Assembly: GCA_910586595.1 (NCBI GenBank)
Contig: CAJUJB010000003.1
Span: 1 to 64,000 of the forward strand
Reading direction: 5' to 3'
Source: an uncultured Muribaculaceae bacterium
GTDB lineage: Bacteria; Bacteroidota; Bacteroidia; Bacteroidales; Muribaculaceae
DNA length: 64,000 nt
Of the stretch, positions 25,994 through 36,037 are shown piece by piece. Position 1 is the first letter of the stretch. Every line of letters begins with the position of its first letter. The translations under genes were made by a program, and so were the position numbers. Under the pieces are notes generated by a model that saw nothing but the letters and a program-made list of their open reading frames with translations, was not told the DNA's origin and made no database searches.

Positions 25994-27781
25994 TTACATG
26001 CGCTCCGGTACGTTGATTCCGATGAGGCCCATGGCGGTCTTTACGGTGCGGGCGGTAGCGTCGGAGAGAGCCAGACGGAGTGAGCGTACGGCGGCGTCTT
26101 CCTCGCGCAGTATAGAGCAGTCGTGGTAGAACTGGTTGTACTCCTTCACGAGGTCGTAGGCATAGTTGGCGATAAGTGCCGGAGAGTAGTTGCGGCCGGC
26201 TTCCTGAACCACGTCGGGGAAGTCGCTCAAGCGTTGGATGAGGGCGATTTCTTTCTCGTTGGGCTCTACGGCAGAATAGTCGGCCTTGTCGAGTCCGGCT
26301 TCCGATGCGCGACGGAGTACAGAGCGGATACGGGCGTAGGTGTACTGGATGAAGGGGCCTGTGTTGCCGTTGAAGTCAATGGATTCGCGGGGGTTGAAGG
26401 TCATGTTCTTGCGAGGGTCGACCTTCAGCAGGAAGTACTTCAGCGCGCCAAGACCTACCGTCTCTGCGATTTCGGCAATCTCGGCTTCGGTAAGGCCGTC
26501 GAGTTTACCGAGCTCCATCGATACTTCGCGGGCGCCGTTCACCATTTCAGACATGAGGTCGTCGGCGTCGACTACGGTGCCTTCGCGGCTCTTCATCTTG
26601 CCTTCGGGGAGCTCTACCATACCGTAGCTGAAGTGGACGAGGTCTTTGCCCCACTTGAAGCCGAGGCGGTCGAGCAGGATTGAAAGTACCTGGAAGTGGT
26701 AGTTCTGCTCATTGCCTACGACGTAGATCATGCGGTCGATAGGGTAATCATCGAAGCGCTGTTTCGCTGTGCCGATATCCTGGGTCATGTATACCGATGT
26801 GCCGTCGCTGCGGAGCAGGAGCTTGTGGTCGAGGCCTTCGTTGGTGAGGTCGGCCCATACCGAGCCGTCTTCTTTCTTGTAGAGAAGGCCTTTCTCGAGT
26901 CCTTCAAGTACTTTTGCCTTTCCGTCGAGGTAGGTCTGCGATTCATAATATATCTTATCGAAGCCTACGCCCATGCGTCGGTAGCTTACATCGAAGCCTT
27001 CGTATACCCAGTTGTTCATCTTTTCCCAGAGCGCGCGCACTTCAGGGTCGCCTTCTTCCCAGAGACGGAGCATCTCGCGGGCTTCGGCCATGAGGGGCGA
27101 TGCGGCTTTTGCCTCGTCTTCGGTCATGCCCTGCTCCATGAGGGCTTTTACCTCAGCTTTGAAATGCTGGTCGAACGATACATAGCAGTCGCCTACGAGG
27201 TGGTCGCCTTTCTTGCCGGATGTCTCCGGTGTGGCACCATCGAAGTATTTCTTCCAGGCAAGCATAGACTTGCATATGTGGATGCCGCGGTCGTTTACGA
27301 TATTGGTCTTTACCACCCGGTTGCCGCAGGCTTCAAGTATCTTGGCCAGTGAGCTGCCGAGGAGAATATTGCGGAGATGGCCCAGGTGAAGGGGCTTGTT
27401 GGTGTTGGGAGATGAATATTCAACCATCACCAGCGGGCTTTCTTCTGTCGGGGCTACAGTGCCGTAGGCCGGAGTTTCCTCTATGGTGCGGAGCACGCAG
27501 TTCCAGTACGAGGGGGTGATCACCAGATTGAGGAAGCCCTTGACGGTGTTGAATGAAGCAACGGCCGGTTCGTTGGCTACGAGCCAGTTGCCGATTTCTG
27601 CGCCTACTGCTTCGGGAGCCTTGCGGGCGGCTTTTACCCAGGGGAATACCATTACGGTGAGGTTGCCTTCAAATTCTTTGCGGGTCGCCTGAGGTACGAT
27701 CGACGCAGGGTCGACGGCGATTCCGTAGAGAGATTCTACTGCCTTCGCTACGGCAGATGCTATGGTCTTGTCGAGTGACAT
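25994..27781 (-). CDS. argS: Arginyl-tRNA synthetase
   Basis: Charges tRNA-Arg. The 595-residue class I synthetase has the HIGH motif as HLGHLRN (after EYSSPNTNKPL) and the KMSKS counterpart as KMKSREGT, both normal for ArgS, and an N-terminal tRNA-binding (Add1) domain (~1-110) and a C-terminal anticodon-binding helical domain ending in GLIGINVPERM. It sits between manC (48 bases upstream) and the BI-1 gene (55 bases downstream). Confidence 0.97.
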   Translation of the reverse strand: MSLDKTIASAVAKAVESLYGIAVDPASIVPQATRKEFEGNLTVMVFPWVKAARKAPEAVGAEIGNWLVANEPAVASFNTVKGFLNLVITPSYWNCVLRTIEETPAYGTVAPTEESPLVMVEYSSPNTNKPLHLGHLRNILLGSSLAKILEACGNRVVKTNIVNDRGIHICKSMLAWKKYFDGATPETSGKKGDHLVGDCYVSFDQHFKAEVKALMEQGMTEDEAKAASPLMAEAREMLRLWEEGDPEVRALWEKMNNWVYEGFDVSYRRMGVGFDKIYYESQTYLDGKAKVLEGLEKGLLYKKEDGSVWADLTNEGLDHKLLLRSDGTSVYMTQDIGTAKQRFDDYPIDRMIYVVGNEQNYHFQVLSILLDRLGFKWGKDLVHFSYGMVELPEGKMKSREGTVVDADDLMSEMVNGAREVSMELGKLDGLTEAEIAEIAETVGLGALKYFLLKVDPRKNMTFNPRESIDFNGNTGPFIQYTYARIRSVLRRASEAGLDKADYSAVEPNEKEIALIQRLSDFPDVVQEAGRNYSPALIANYAYDLVKEYNQFYHDCSILREEDAAVRSLRLALSDATARTVKTAMGLIGINVPERM

Positions 27782-27829
27782 ACTGCTTGGGTTGCTTGTT
27801 GTGTGGTTTTGTCCTTGGAAAGGATTGGG

Positions 27830-28921
27830 TTATTCGTATTTTTCGCCGAATTTGAGCTTGGCGTCGGTTACCATCTGTTTGATTTTCTGCTCACGGCTCT
27901 TGGGGCAGATGAGCAGCACTCCGTCGGCGTCGGCTATGATATAGTCTTCAAGGCCGTCGGCAACGATTAGCTTCTCGCCGCGAACGGCGAAAATGTTGCC
28001 TGAGCAGTTGTAGGCGATGACGTTGCAATTCTGGGTCACGTTGCCGTCGATATTCTTGGGTGAGAGATCGAAGAGGGCACTCCAGGTGCCGAGGTCGCTC
28101 CAGCCAAAGGATACGGTTTCGACGTAGACATTGTCGGCCTTTTCCATCACAGAATAATCGATCGATATGCTCATGCAGCCGGGGAATGTGCGGGCGATGA
28201 ATGCCGTCTCTGCCGCAGGGTCGGTATAGGTGCCTTCGGGCGCCGAGTCAAAGGCTGCGGCGATGTCGGGCACGCATACATGGAGGGCTTTGCGGATTGC
28301 CTTGGCTGTCCAGAGGAAAATTCCGGAGTTCCAGAAAAATTCACCTGATGCGAGGAAAACTTTCGCAAGCTCGAGGTCGGGCTTTTCGGTGAATGTCTTG
28401 ACTTTGCTGATGTTGCCGTCGATGCGGTCGCCGATCTGGATGTAGCCGTAGCCGGTCTCGGGGCGGCTGGGCGAGATGCCGAGGGTGAGGAGGGCGTCGT
28501 GGCTCTCGACAAAGGCAAAGCCTTCGCGGATGCTGGCCTCGAATTCGGCCTCGCGTGTGATGACGTGGTCAGCCGGGGTGACAATCATCGATGCCTCGGG
28601 GTCGCGGGCAGCAATGTGCCAGGCAGCCCAGGCTATGCAGGGTGCGGTGTTGCGGCGTGCGGGCTCGAGCAGTATGTTGGCATCGTCTACCTCGGGCAGT
28701 TGCTCGCGTACAAGCGAGGCATAGCGCTCGTTGGTCACTATGAGTATATTGGAGTCGGGCACGATGGCGCGGATACGGTCGAAACTCATCTGCAGTAATG
28801 TTCGTCCGGTGCCGAGGAAGTCGATAAACTGCTTCGGCAGGCGGGTGCGGCTGTAGGGCCAGAAGCGGCTTCCTATACCGCCGCACATGATTACGCAGTA
28901 GCGGTGTGCTCTTTGTTCCAT
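27830..28921 (-). CDS. manC: Mannose-1-phosphate guanylyltransferase
   Basis: Makes GDP-mannose from GTP and mannose-1-phosphate for surface polysaccharide and glycoprotein synthesis. The 363-residue protein has the nucleotidyltransferase start MCGGIGSRFWPYSRTRLPKQF, ILLEPARRNTAPCI and the ETGYGYIQIG block, plus FTEKPDLELA. It lacks the phosphomannose isomerase domain of fused type II enzymes, so it is the single-function form. In the context of ugd and the acyltransferase elsewhere in the window, polysaccharide synthesis is active. Confidence 0.92.
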   Translation of the reverse strand: MEQRAHRYCVIMCGGIGSRFWPYSRTRLPKQFIDFLGTGRTLLQMSFDRIRAIVPDSNILIVTNERYASLVREQLPEVDDANILLEPARRNTAPCIAWAAWHIAARDPEASMIVTPADHVITREAEFEASIREGFAFVESHDALLTLGISPSRPETGYGYIQIGDRIDGNISKVKTFTEKPDLELAKVFLASGEFFWNSGIFLWTAKAIRKALHVCVPDIAAAFDSAPEGTYTDPAAETAFIARTFPGCMSISIDYSVMEKADNVYVETVSFGWSDLGTWSALFDLSPKNIDGNVTQNCNVIAYNCSGNIFAVRGEKLIVADGLEDYIIADADGVLLICPKSREQKIKQMVTDAKLKFGEKYE

Positions 28922-29087
28922 ATAGGAGGTGGATTAGGTTGAAACAAGTGTCAATGCACGCGCCAGCGCCGATGCGGAGGCATGCGTGCCTATCAAAACG
29001 CTAAATTAGCAAATTTCTGCGACGTCGCAAAATTATTCGCCGCTGAGGCTCTTAAAAATGGCAAAACAGGCCAGAAACGAAGGTCTT

Positions 29088-29105
29088 CCGGCAGGGGGCT
29101 GCCGG
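29088..29105 (-). other. Small GC hairpin between gapA and manC
   Basis: CCGGCAG (29088-29094) and CTGCCGG (29099-29105) pair around GGGG. No T tract. Together with the terminator at 29119-29148 it fills the 250-base gap. Confidence 0.4.
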
Positions 29106-29118
29106 GATATATGACAAA

Positions 29119-29148
29119 ACAGCTCCGGCACATAAGCGCCGGAGCTGT
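29119..29148 (-). terminator. Terminator of gapA
   Basis: ACAGCTCCGGC (29119-29129) and GCCGGAGCTGT (29138-29148) form a perfect 11-bp stem; on the minus strand TTTT follows. It lies 25 bases after the gapA stop. Confidence 0.75.
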
Positions 29149-29172
29149 CTATGTCAAGTGAGATACGGTAGA

Positions 29173-30213
<1,041 letters not shown>

Positions 30214-30286
30214 TTATTTTGCTGTATGCAAGTTGGTTAACCACACCTTGCGGGGCCTTCCCGCCGGTTTGCGCCTTTAACCGCCG

Positions 30287-30316
30287 CAAAATTAATGAAA
30301 AATTTCGGTATTTCAA
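30287..30316 (-). promoter_or_regulatory. Promoter of gapA
   Basis: Minus strand: TTG (30314-30316), 19 bases, TAATTTTG (30287-30294), giving a leader of roughly 100 bases before the ATG at 30183. Confidence 0.6.
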
Positions 30317-30454
30317 TTTTTTCGATGCGTTTTTTTATTAAGAAAACTTTGCTTAATTTTGTGCACGGCATGACAATGCTTGCCGAGGTAGAACATTCCG
30401 GGGTGCCTGGGGGTTTTATGTCTGACTATAAACATTCGTAATTAAGTGTAATTT

Positions 30455-30889
30455 ATGAAGAAATTCCTCAACGAGTTCAAAGAATTTGCCATGAAAGGCA
30501 ATGTGGTCGACATGGCCGTCGGTGTAATCATCGGCGCTGCATTCGGCAAAATCGTCACTTCTTTGGTAAACGACATCATCATGCCTGCTGTAGGTGTGCT
30601 TACAGGCGGAGTCAATTTCTCTGATTACAAATGGGTCATCCAGCAGGGTGTGCAGCAGGGCGAGGAAATAATCACGCCTGAGGTTGCCATTACATGGGGT
30701 GCCTTCGTGCAGACTATCATTGACTTCCTGATCATAGCATTCTGTATTTTCATCGCCATCAAGTTCATCAACAAGATGCGCCGTCAACCGGAGCCCGAGC
30801 CTGAGGCACCTGCTGCTCCCGCAGGCCCCACTCAGGAAGAACTCCTGACCGAAATCCGCGATCTGCTCCGCAAGGAAGTGGAGAAATAA
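30455..30889 (+). CDS. mscL: Large-conductance mechanosensitive channel
   Basis: Forms a pentameric channel in the inner membrane that opens on strong osmotic downshock. The 144-residue protein has the amphipathic N-terminus, the conserved [25 protein letters not shown] helix (MscL signature), a periplasmic loop with FSDYKWV, the second helix, and a cytoplasmic Pro/Glu/Ala-rich linker ahead of a C-terminal helix. A possible -7 box TAATTTTG lies at 30354-30361. It heads a run mscL-aroK-ald-rnhA-glgB with short gaps. The pairing with shikimate kinase is unusual but clearly spaced (6 bases). Confidence 0.94.
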   Translation: MKKFLNEFKEFAMKGNVVDMAVGVIIGAAFGKIVTSLVNDIIMPAVGVLTGGVNFSDYKWVIQQGVQQGEEIITPEVAITWGAFVQTIIDFLIIAFCIFIAIKFINKMRRQPEPEPEAPAAPAGPTQEELLTEIRDLLRKEVEK

Positions 30890-30895
30890 CCGGGC

Positions 30896-31444
30896 ATGCA
30901 AGCTCAGAAACCGGTTTTCCTTGTCGGATTCATGGCTTCCGGCAAAACTACTCTCGGCCGCGCCCTCGCAGGGGCGTGTCCGGGTTTGTCGTTTGTAGAT
31001 CTTGATGAGGCTGTCGAGGCTGCTGCTGGCTGCTCTGTAGCCGATATTTTTGCCCGCAGTGGCGAGGCTGTGTTCCGCGCGCTTGAGTCGAAGATGCTCA
31101 GGGAGGTCGCACGGCCCGGAGCTGTGGTTGCCTGCGGAGGTGGCACCCCATGCCGCCCCGAAAATATGGCCTTCATGCTTGACGCCGGGAAGGTTGTATT
31201 GCTCGATGCGTCGCCCGAAACAATAGTGCGCCGCCTCATTGAGGCCGGCCCGGGGAAGCGACCGCTCGTCGACAGGCATATCGATGATCCCGCTGCCCTT
31301 CTCAGGCATGTGGAGACAATGCTGGCTGACCGTGCTGAGCATTATTCACGTGCCGAATATGTCTTCGATGCCAACCGGCTTGATACGCAAGGCCAGATAG
31401 ATGAGTCGGTGGCCCGGTTCATTTCTGAAATACTTGCCGGCTGA
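30896..31444 (+). CDS. aroK: Shikimate kinase
   Basis: Phosphorylates shikimate with ATP, the step before aroA (which is at 49152-50411 in this window). The 182-residue protein has the P-loop GFMASGKTT (11-19), the shikimate-binding DLDEAVEAAAG and the FRALE block, and GGGTPCRPEN. Starts 6 bases after mscL. Identity is good; the small family resemblance to gluconate kinase is excluded by the DLDE and GGG motifs. Confidence 0.9.
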   Translation: MQAQKPVFLVGFMASGKTTLGRALAGACPGLSFVDLDEAVEAAAGCSVADIFARSGEAVFRALESKMLREVARPGAVVACGGGTPCRPENMAFMLDAGKVVLLDASPETIVRRLIEAGPGKRPLVDRHIDDPAALLRHVETMLADRAEHYSRAEYVFDANRLDTQGQIDESVARFISEILAG

Positions 31445-31484
31445 GTCATCTACCGCTCATATATCATATTAAAATACTGAAACA

Positions 31485-32663
31485 ATGTCTAATCCCATAC
31501 CTCTTGAAGAACTGCTCCGCGCCACGGCCGATACCCGTAAGGCGACAATCGGCCTTCCGGCAGCCCGTAGTCTTGCCGACCATCGGTTCCCTCTGACGCC
31601 TGAGGGTGCTGGCATGCTTGTGGAGCGTGGCTTCAGAGTGCTTATGGAGAGAGGGGCGGCCTCTCACATCCACTATTCCGATGGTGCATATTCGCGCTTC
31701 GGTGTGGAAATTGTGGAGCGCAATGAGGCCCTTGGTTCAGATATTGTGGTCTACCTGCCTGCGCTTGACTCTGTGGATGCACGCAATGTCAAGCGTGGAG
31801 CTCTGCTGCTCACCTTCATGCATGCCGAGCCTGCCGATGCACCGGCGCTCGACATTCTGCTGCGTCGTCATGTGATTGCCCTTGCACTCGACCGCATAAC
31901 CGATGAGCATGGCAACCGGCCGTTTGCCGATATCCTCCGGGAGATCGATGGCCGTGCCGCGATTGCTGTGGCATCTTCGCTGCTTGCAGATGCCATACAC
32001 GGCAAGGGAATACTTCTCGGTGGTGTGGCTGGAGTCGTGCCCTGCGAGGTGCTGACCATAGGGTCGGATATGGCTGCCTGCGCAGCTGCCCAGAGTGCTA
32101 TGGGCCTCGGGGCCACCGTGAAGATGTTCGATAATAATGTATACCGGCTTAGAGAGGCTATGCGCACGCTTGGCCATGGTGTCATCGGGTCGAGCATGCA
32201 TCCGCGAGTCTTCGAGAGTGCCCTGCGCTCGGCCGACATAGTGGTGGCATCCGATCTGGGGGCCCACTTCCATGCCATAGGATCTGATCTGGTGGATGTG
32301 ATGAAGCGTGGTGTGATTTGTTTTGACCTTACGTCAAAACCCGGCCAGGCCTTCCCGTCGATGCAGGTGGTTGACCTTGACCTTGCCTCACCAGCCGATA
32401 CCGACCCCTCCGAGCCTGCCAGATTGTGCTATATCAACGCCGGCAATGCCGTGCCGCGTACGGTGGCCATGGCCCTAAGCAATACATTTGCAACAATGCT
32501 CGACGAGATCCTCGTGTGCGATGGCGTGGCCAATGCCCTTAAACTCAATGATGGGTTGCGCCGGGCGGCCTTCACTTTTCTTGGCAAATGTGTCGACCCG
32601 ACGGTTGCGGCACTGCTGAAAGTAAGGCTTGTCGACATCAACCTTTTCCTGCAATTCTCCTGA
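31485..32663 (+). CDS. Alanine dehydrogenase/NAD(P) transhydrogenase-like protein
   Basis: A 392-residue NAD-binding protein with the AlaDH/PNT architecture. The N-terminal half has RFPLTPEGAGMLVERG and ILLGGVAGVVPCEV; the Rossmann half contains the glycine/nucleotide region GSDMAACAAAQSAMGLGATVKMFD, followed by RVFESALRSADIVVASDLG. The classic G-x-G-x-x-G fingerprint is altered here to G-S-D-M-A-A (residues about 185-192), so catalysis as a true alanine dehydrogenase is not assured. The family is widespread in Bacteroidota next to tsaE-like genes. It lies 40 bases after aroK and its stop overlaps rnhA by one base (TGATG). Confidence 0.72.
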   Translation: MSNPIPLEELLRATADTRKATIGLPAARSLADHRFPLTPEGAGMLVERGFRVLMERGAASHIHYSDGAYSRFGVEIVERNEALGSDIVVYLPALDSVDARNVKRGALLLTFMHAEPADAPALDILLRRHVIALALDRITDEHGNRPFADILREIDGRAAIAVASSLLADAIHGKGILLGGVAGVVPCEVLTIGSDMAACAAAQSAMGLGATVKMFDNNVYRLREAMRTLGHGVIGSSMHPRVFESALRSADIVVASDLGAHFHAIGSDLVDVMKRGVICFDLTSKPGQAFPSMQVVDLDLASPADTDPSEPARLCYINAGNAVPRTVAMALSNTFATMLDEILVCDGVANALKLNDGLRRAAFTFLGKCVDPTVAALLKVRLVDINLFLQFS

Positions 32664-33352
32664 TGGCTCAGAAAAAAAGAAAATATTATACTGTATGGGT
32701 AGGGCTCTCGCCGGGGGTATACGACAGCTGGACTGAGTGCCAGCTGCAGATCAACGGTGTGCCCGGAGCCAAATTCAAGTCATTCGACACCCGCGAGGAA
32801 GCTGTGGAGGCATATCGTGGCGATCCAGCCGAGCATCTTGATCTGATGAAGGCGATATTACGGGAGGCCGACCGGCGCCGTCGGGAGGCAATTCCCACTA
32901 TTGATGGCCATGCTGACTATAGCCAGGTGCCGGGCGTAAGACTCGACGCGATCGCTGTCGACGGCGCCTGCTCCGGCAACCCCGGGCGCATGGAGTACCG
33001 CGCCGTAAGGGTGGTGGATGGAGTTGAGATTTTCCATGTAGGAGGCACCAAGCCTCTTACCGGAACAAATAATATAGCCGAGTACCTCGCTATGATACAT
33101 CTCGCCGCCATGCTCGACAAAGCTGGGGATACCCATACTCCCATTTATACCGACTCAAGAAATACCTTCTCGTGGCTGAGGAAAGGCAGGTCGAATACGT
33201 CTCTGCCAGAAACCGAAGCTACCGCACCGACCCTTGAGCTGCTTCGCCGCGCCGATGCGTGGCTGGCTGCCAAGGGCCCTATACGTAACCCTATTTTGAA
33301 ATGGAAAACCGAAGAGTGGGGCGAGATACCCGCTGACTTCGGCCGAAAATAA
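32663..33352 (+). CDS. Ribonuclease HI with N-terminal viroplasmin domain
   Basis: Cuts the RNA strand of RNA-DNA hybrids. The 229-residue protein begins with the viroplasmin/RNase H1 hybrid-binding domain (~1-55; YYTVWVGLSPGVYDSW and the FKSFDTREEAVEAYRG block). The catalytic domain (from ~95) has the acidic residues in AVDGACSGNPG (Asp), NIAEYLA (Glu), IYTDSR (Asp) and the C-terminal Asp/Glu area. I start at the ATG at 32663, overlapping the previous stop as TGATG. The upstream frame (to 32588) runs inside the previous gene and is rejected. Confidence 0.9.
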   Translation: MAQKKRKYYTVWVGLSPGVYDSWTECQLQINGVPGAKFKSFDTREEAVEAYRGDPAEHLDLMKAILREADRRRREAIPTIDGHADYSQVPGVRLDAIAVDGACSGNPGRMEYRAVRVVDGVEIFHVGGTKPLTGTNNIAEYLAMIHLAAMLDKAGDTHTPIYTDSRNTFSWLRKGRSNTSLPETEATAPTLELLRRADAWLAAKGPIRNPILKWKTEEWGEIPADFGRK

Positions 33353-33361
33353 ACTACTCTC

Positions 33362-35398
33362 ATGGCCAGATTACTTAACATCCTGAAAAACGACTCATGG
33401 CTCGCTCCGTACGCGCCTGCAATTGAAGGCCGTCATAACGACGCCCTGCGCAAAGAGCGCGAACTCACAGCCGAAGCCGGCACACTTGCCGACTTTGCCA
33501 ATGCTCACCAATACTTCGGTCTACACCGCGTGAAAGACGGTTGGGTTTTCCGCGAATGGGCCCCCAATGCCACGGGTATATGCCTCGTGGGTGACTTCTC
33601 GGAGTGGGAAGAGAAACCTGAATACCGCCTACACCGGGTAGGCGGAGGTGTGTCGGGGGTATGGGAAGTACAACTTCCTGCCGATGCCATAGCCCACGGA
33701 CAACTCTATAAAATGCTTGTCGACTGGCCCGGTGGCCGCGGGGAGAGAATCCCTGCCTACGCCGACCGCGTGGTCCAGGATCCTGAAACACATATTTTCT
33801 CTGCTCAGGTACATGCCCCTAAGCGTAAATTCAAATGGACCGACGCCGAGTTTACCCCCAATACAGCGCCCCTGCTGATATATGAGTGCCATATAGGCAT
33901 GGCTCAGCAGACTGAGGGTGTCGGATCCTACGAGGAATTCCGCACTAAGGTGCTGCCCCGTATCGAAGCTGACGGCTACAATGCCATTCAGATCATGGCC
34001 ATCCAGGAACATCCGTATTATGGATCGTTCGGTTACCACGTGTCGAATTTCTTCGCTGCATCAAGCCGTTTCGGCACGCCGGAGGAACTCAAGAAACTTA
34101 TCGACGACGCGCATGGCCGAGGCATTGCCGTGATCATGGATATCGTTCATTCTCACGCTGTGAAAAATGAGAACGAAGGTATAGGGCGACTCGATGGATC
34201 TGTAAACCAGTATTTCCATGCCGATGCAGGGCGGCGCGAACATCCTGCCTGGGATTCGCTCTGCTTCGACTATGGAAAGAACGAGGTGCTGCACTTCCTC
34301 CTCTCCAACTGCAAATATTGGCTTGAGGAATATCACTTCGACGGCTTCCGCTTCGATGGTGTGACCTCTATGCTGTATTACGACCACGGCCTTGGAAAGG
34401 CTTTCGGCAGCTATGCCGATTACTACGACGGGGGCCAGGACGTCGATGCCATCACATACCTTACCCTCGCCAATCTGCTCATTCACCAGATCAAACCTTC
34501 TGCCATCACCATTGCGGAGGAGATGAGCGGCATGCCTGGCCTTGCCATTCCTTTCAAGGACGGTGGCATTGGCTTTGACTACCGCATGGCTATGGGTATT
34601 CCCGACTACTGGATCAAGACCCTAAAGGAGAAAAAAGATGAGGATTGGCATCCCACATCCATATTCTGGGAACTTACCAACCGTCGTGCCGACGAGAAGA
34701 CCATATCATATGTGGAAAGCCACGATCAGGCACTGGTGGGCGACAAGACTGTAATATTCCGTCTTATCGACTCGAAGATGTACTGGCATATGATGGTGGG
34801 CGACAACGACGCAGACGTGGCCCGAGGTATGGCGCTCCATAAGATGATCCGCCTCGTAACCCTCGCCACCATCAACGGTGGCTACCTCAACTTCATGGGT
34901 AATGAGTTCGGACATCCGGAGTGGATTGACTTCCCGCGCGAAGGAAATGGCTGGAGCTATAAGTACGCCCGCCGCCAGTGGGATCTGGTTGACCGCGAGG
35001 ACCTCCAGTATCGCTTCCTCAACGCCTTCGACAATGCCATGGTAGAGCTCGTGAGCCGCCGTCATAATTTCCAGGCAAAAGCCATCCAGAAACTATGGGA
35101 GAAAGACGACGACCAGGTGCTCGCCTTCATGCGCGGCGATCTTGTGTTTGTGTTCAACTTCAGCCCCACGAAGAGCTACGAGGGCTATGGCCTTCTGGCC
35201 CCCGGCGGAGTTTATTCAACCGTGCTCAGCACCGATAATCCGGCATTCGGTGGATTTGGCAATATCGACGAAAAGGTAGAGCACTTCACAAAGCCCGATC
35301 CTCTCTATGCTCCATTCGGAGTTGAGCGCCTGCCCCTGTATCTGCCTGCCCGCACGGCTGTTGTGCTCCGCAAGCATCCGGCACGACGCAAAAAATAA
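33362..35398 (+). CDS. glgB: 1,4-alpha-glucan branching enzyme
   Basis: Introduces alpha-1,6 branches into glycogen. The 678-residue GH13 protein has an N-terminal CBM48 domain (~50-150; FREWAPNATGICLVGDFSEW) and the barrel motifs DIVHSHAVKN, DGFRFDGVTSMLYYDH (catalytic Asp), EEMSGMPG (catalytic Glu) and YVESHDQALVGDK (transition-state Asp). This is the eukaryote-like shorter form common in Bacteroidota, lacking the E. coli N1 extension. It ends the mscL-aroK-ald-rnhA-glgB run; terminator at 35409-35439. Confidence 0.94.
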   Translation: MARLLNILKNDSWLAPYAPAIEGRHNDALRKERELTAEAGTLADFANAHQYFGLHRVKDGWVFREWAPNATGICLVGDFSEWEEKPEYRLHRVGGGVSGVWEVQLPADAIAHGQLYKMLVDWPGGRGERIPAYADRVVQDPETHIFSAQVHAPKRKFKWTDAEFTPNTAPLLIYECHIGMAQQTEGVGSYEEFRTKVLPRIEADGYNAIQIMAIQEHPYYGSFGYHVSNFFAASSRFGTPEELKKLIDDAHGRGIAVIMDIVHSHAVKNENEGIGRLDGSVNQYFHADAGRREHPAWDSLCFDYGKNEVLHFLLSNCKYWLEEYHFDGFRFDGVTSMLYYDHGLGKAFGSYADYYDGGQDVDAITYLTLANLLIHQIKPSAITIAEEMSGMPGLAIPFKDGGIGFDYRMAMGIPDYWIKTLKEKKDEDWHPTSIFWELTNRRADEKTISYVESHDQALVGDKTVIFRLIDSKMYWHMMVGDNDADVARGMALHKMIRLVTLATINGGYLNFMGNEFGHPEWIDFPREGNGWSYKYARRQWDLVDREDLQYRFLNAFDNAMVELVSRRHNFQAKAIQKLWEKDDDQVLAFMRGDLVFVFNFSPTKSYEGYGLLAPGGVYSTVLSTDNPAFGGFGNIDEKVEHFTKPDPLYAPFGVERLPLYLPARTAVVLRKHPARRKK

Positions 35399-35408
35399 TT
35401 ATCTACGT

Positions 35409-35439
35409 CCGGGCGAAATTCTTAAAATTTTTCGCCCGG
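35409..35439 (+). terminator. Terminator after glgB
   Basis: CCGGGCGAAA (35409-35418) pairs with TTTCGCCCGG (35430-35439), extended by AATT/AATT-type pairing in the loop, 11 bases after the stop. It is followed by GCATAAAAAATTTT, so the U tract is weak. Confidence 0.65.
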
Positions 35440-35450
35440 GCATAAAAAAT

Positions 35451-35481
35451 TTTGCTGGCTAAGGAATAATGCTTACCTTTG
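35451..35481 (+). promoter_or_regulatory. Promoter of tRNA-Leu
   Basis: TTTG (35451-35454), 19 bases, TACCTTTG (35474-35481), 10 bases before the mature tRNA 5' end. It fits the Bacteroidota consensus fully. Confidence 0.7.
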
Positions 35482-35491
35482 CACAGCAAAC

Positions 35492-35573
35492 GCCCGGATG
35501 GCGGAATCGGTAGACGCGACGGTCTCAAACACCGTTGGGGCAACCCATCCCGGTTCGATCCCGGGTCCGGGTA
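35492..35573 (+). tRNA. tRNA-Leu (anticodon CAA)
   Basis: The 82-base sequence folds into a class II tRNA: acceptor GCCCGGA with TCCGGGT, D arm, anticodon stem ACGGT/ACCGT with loop CTCAAAC (anticodon CAA, reads UUG), a long variable arm (TGGGGCAACCCA) and T arm CCCGG-TTCGATC-CCGGG. CCA is not encoded. The acceptor closes with a G-U pair. It marks the left edge of the A+T-richer accessory region, which is a usual place for integrating elements. Confidence 0.95.
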
Positions 35574-36037
35574 CTGATAATGGCTGTTAATCATTTGATT
35601 TTCAGTCATTATTTTTGTTTTAGAGGCCTAACTGATAAAGCAAAGGCAACCGAATGATAATAGTCAAGCGATTTTTGAGTGGTGAGCGTCATATTTAATT
35701 CTATTCGGTAGTCTTAGAATTTATCGGATTTGTTCGCTACGAAACCTATTTTTCAAAGAGATTTTGTAATTTTGCGTTTGTCTGACACTTGTCTGTCACA
35801 ACATTTTGGAAAATAAGAAGCGTTATGCTTATCTTGTAGTTTGAAAACGTAGGAAATTCTAAAACTGTGCGAGGGATAGCATAGTGGTTCTCACGCGTAT
35901 AGCGTGGGCTGCTATTGTTACATCTGCACAAATGGTTTCCTACGACCTTCAAACTAAGACGTGGCATAGTTGGCTCACGTTTCTTTATAACAATAATCTC
36001 TCTCTTGAGTCGGTGGAGAAGCTAACAAACAACTATT
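35574..36037. other. Noncoding leader region after tRNA-Leu
   Basis: About 460 bases without a convincing gene; the short minus-strand frame 35746-35967 is a shadow of the structured RNA. It contains a -7 type box TAATTTTG (35767-35774), a small ATAAG/CTTAT hairpin near 35813, the 120-base structured element at 35837-35956 and a pyrimidine-rich leader to the lipoprotein start at 36038. Parts near 35574-35750 show no recognisable signal. Confidence 0.6.
35837..35956 (+). ncRNA. Structured RNA candidate, long nested hairpin
   Basis: The element is one long stem with internal loops. The pairs, outside in, are TAGTTTGAA (35837) with TTCAAACTA (35948), GTAGGAAA (35849) with TTTCCTAC (35936), TGTGC (35866) with GCACA (35926), ATAGCA (35876) with TGCTAT (35910) and CACGC (35892) with GCGTG (35902). 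Five nested, perfectly matched stems over 120 bases are not expected by chance. A TAATTTTG box lies 62 bases upstream and the lipoprotein ATG 81 bases downstream. It may be a regulatory leader, an independent small RNA, or a mobile repeat. I cannot match it to a known RNA family. Confidence 0.55.

Noticed and set aside
30416..31342. Minus-strand frame of 308 codons over mscL and aroK
   Set aside because: Antisense to two clear families; shadow of codon bias.
34061..34486. Minus-strand frame inside glgB
   Set aside because: Antisense to the catalytic core of the branching enzyme.
35837..35956. Retron msr-msd RNA
   Set aside because: The nested stem layout is a little like one, but there is no reverse transcriptase gene next to it.
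35746..35967. Minus-strand 73-codon frame over the structured RNA
   Set aside because: The sequence is better explained by nested stems; the frame is not protein-like.
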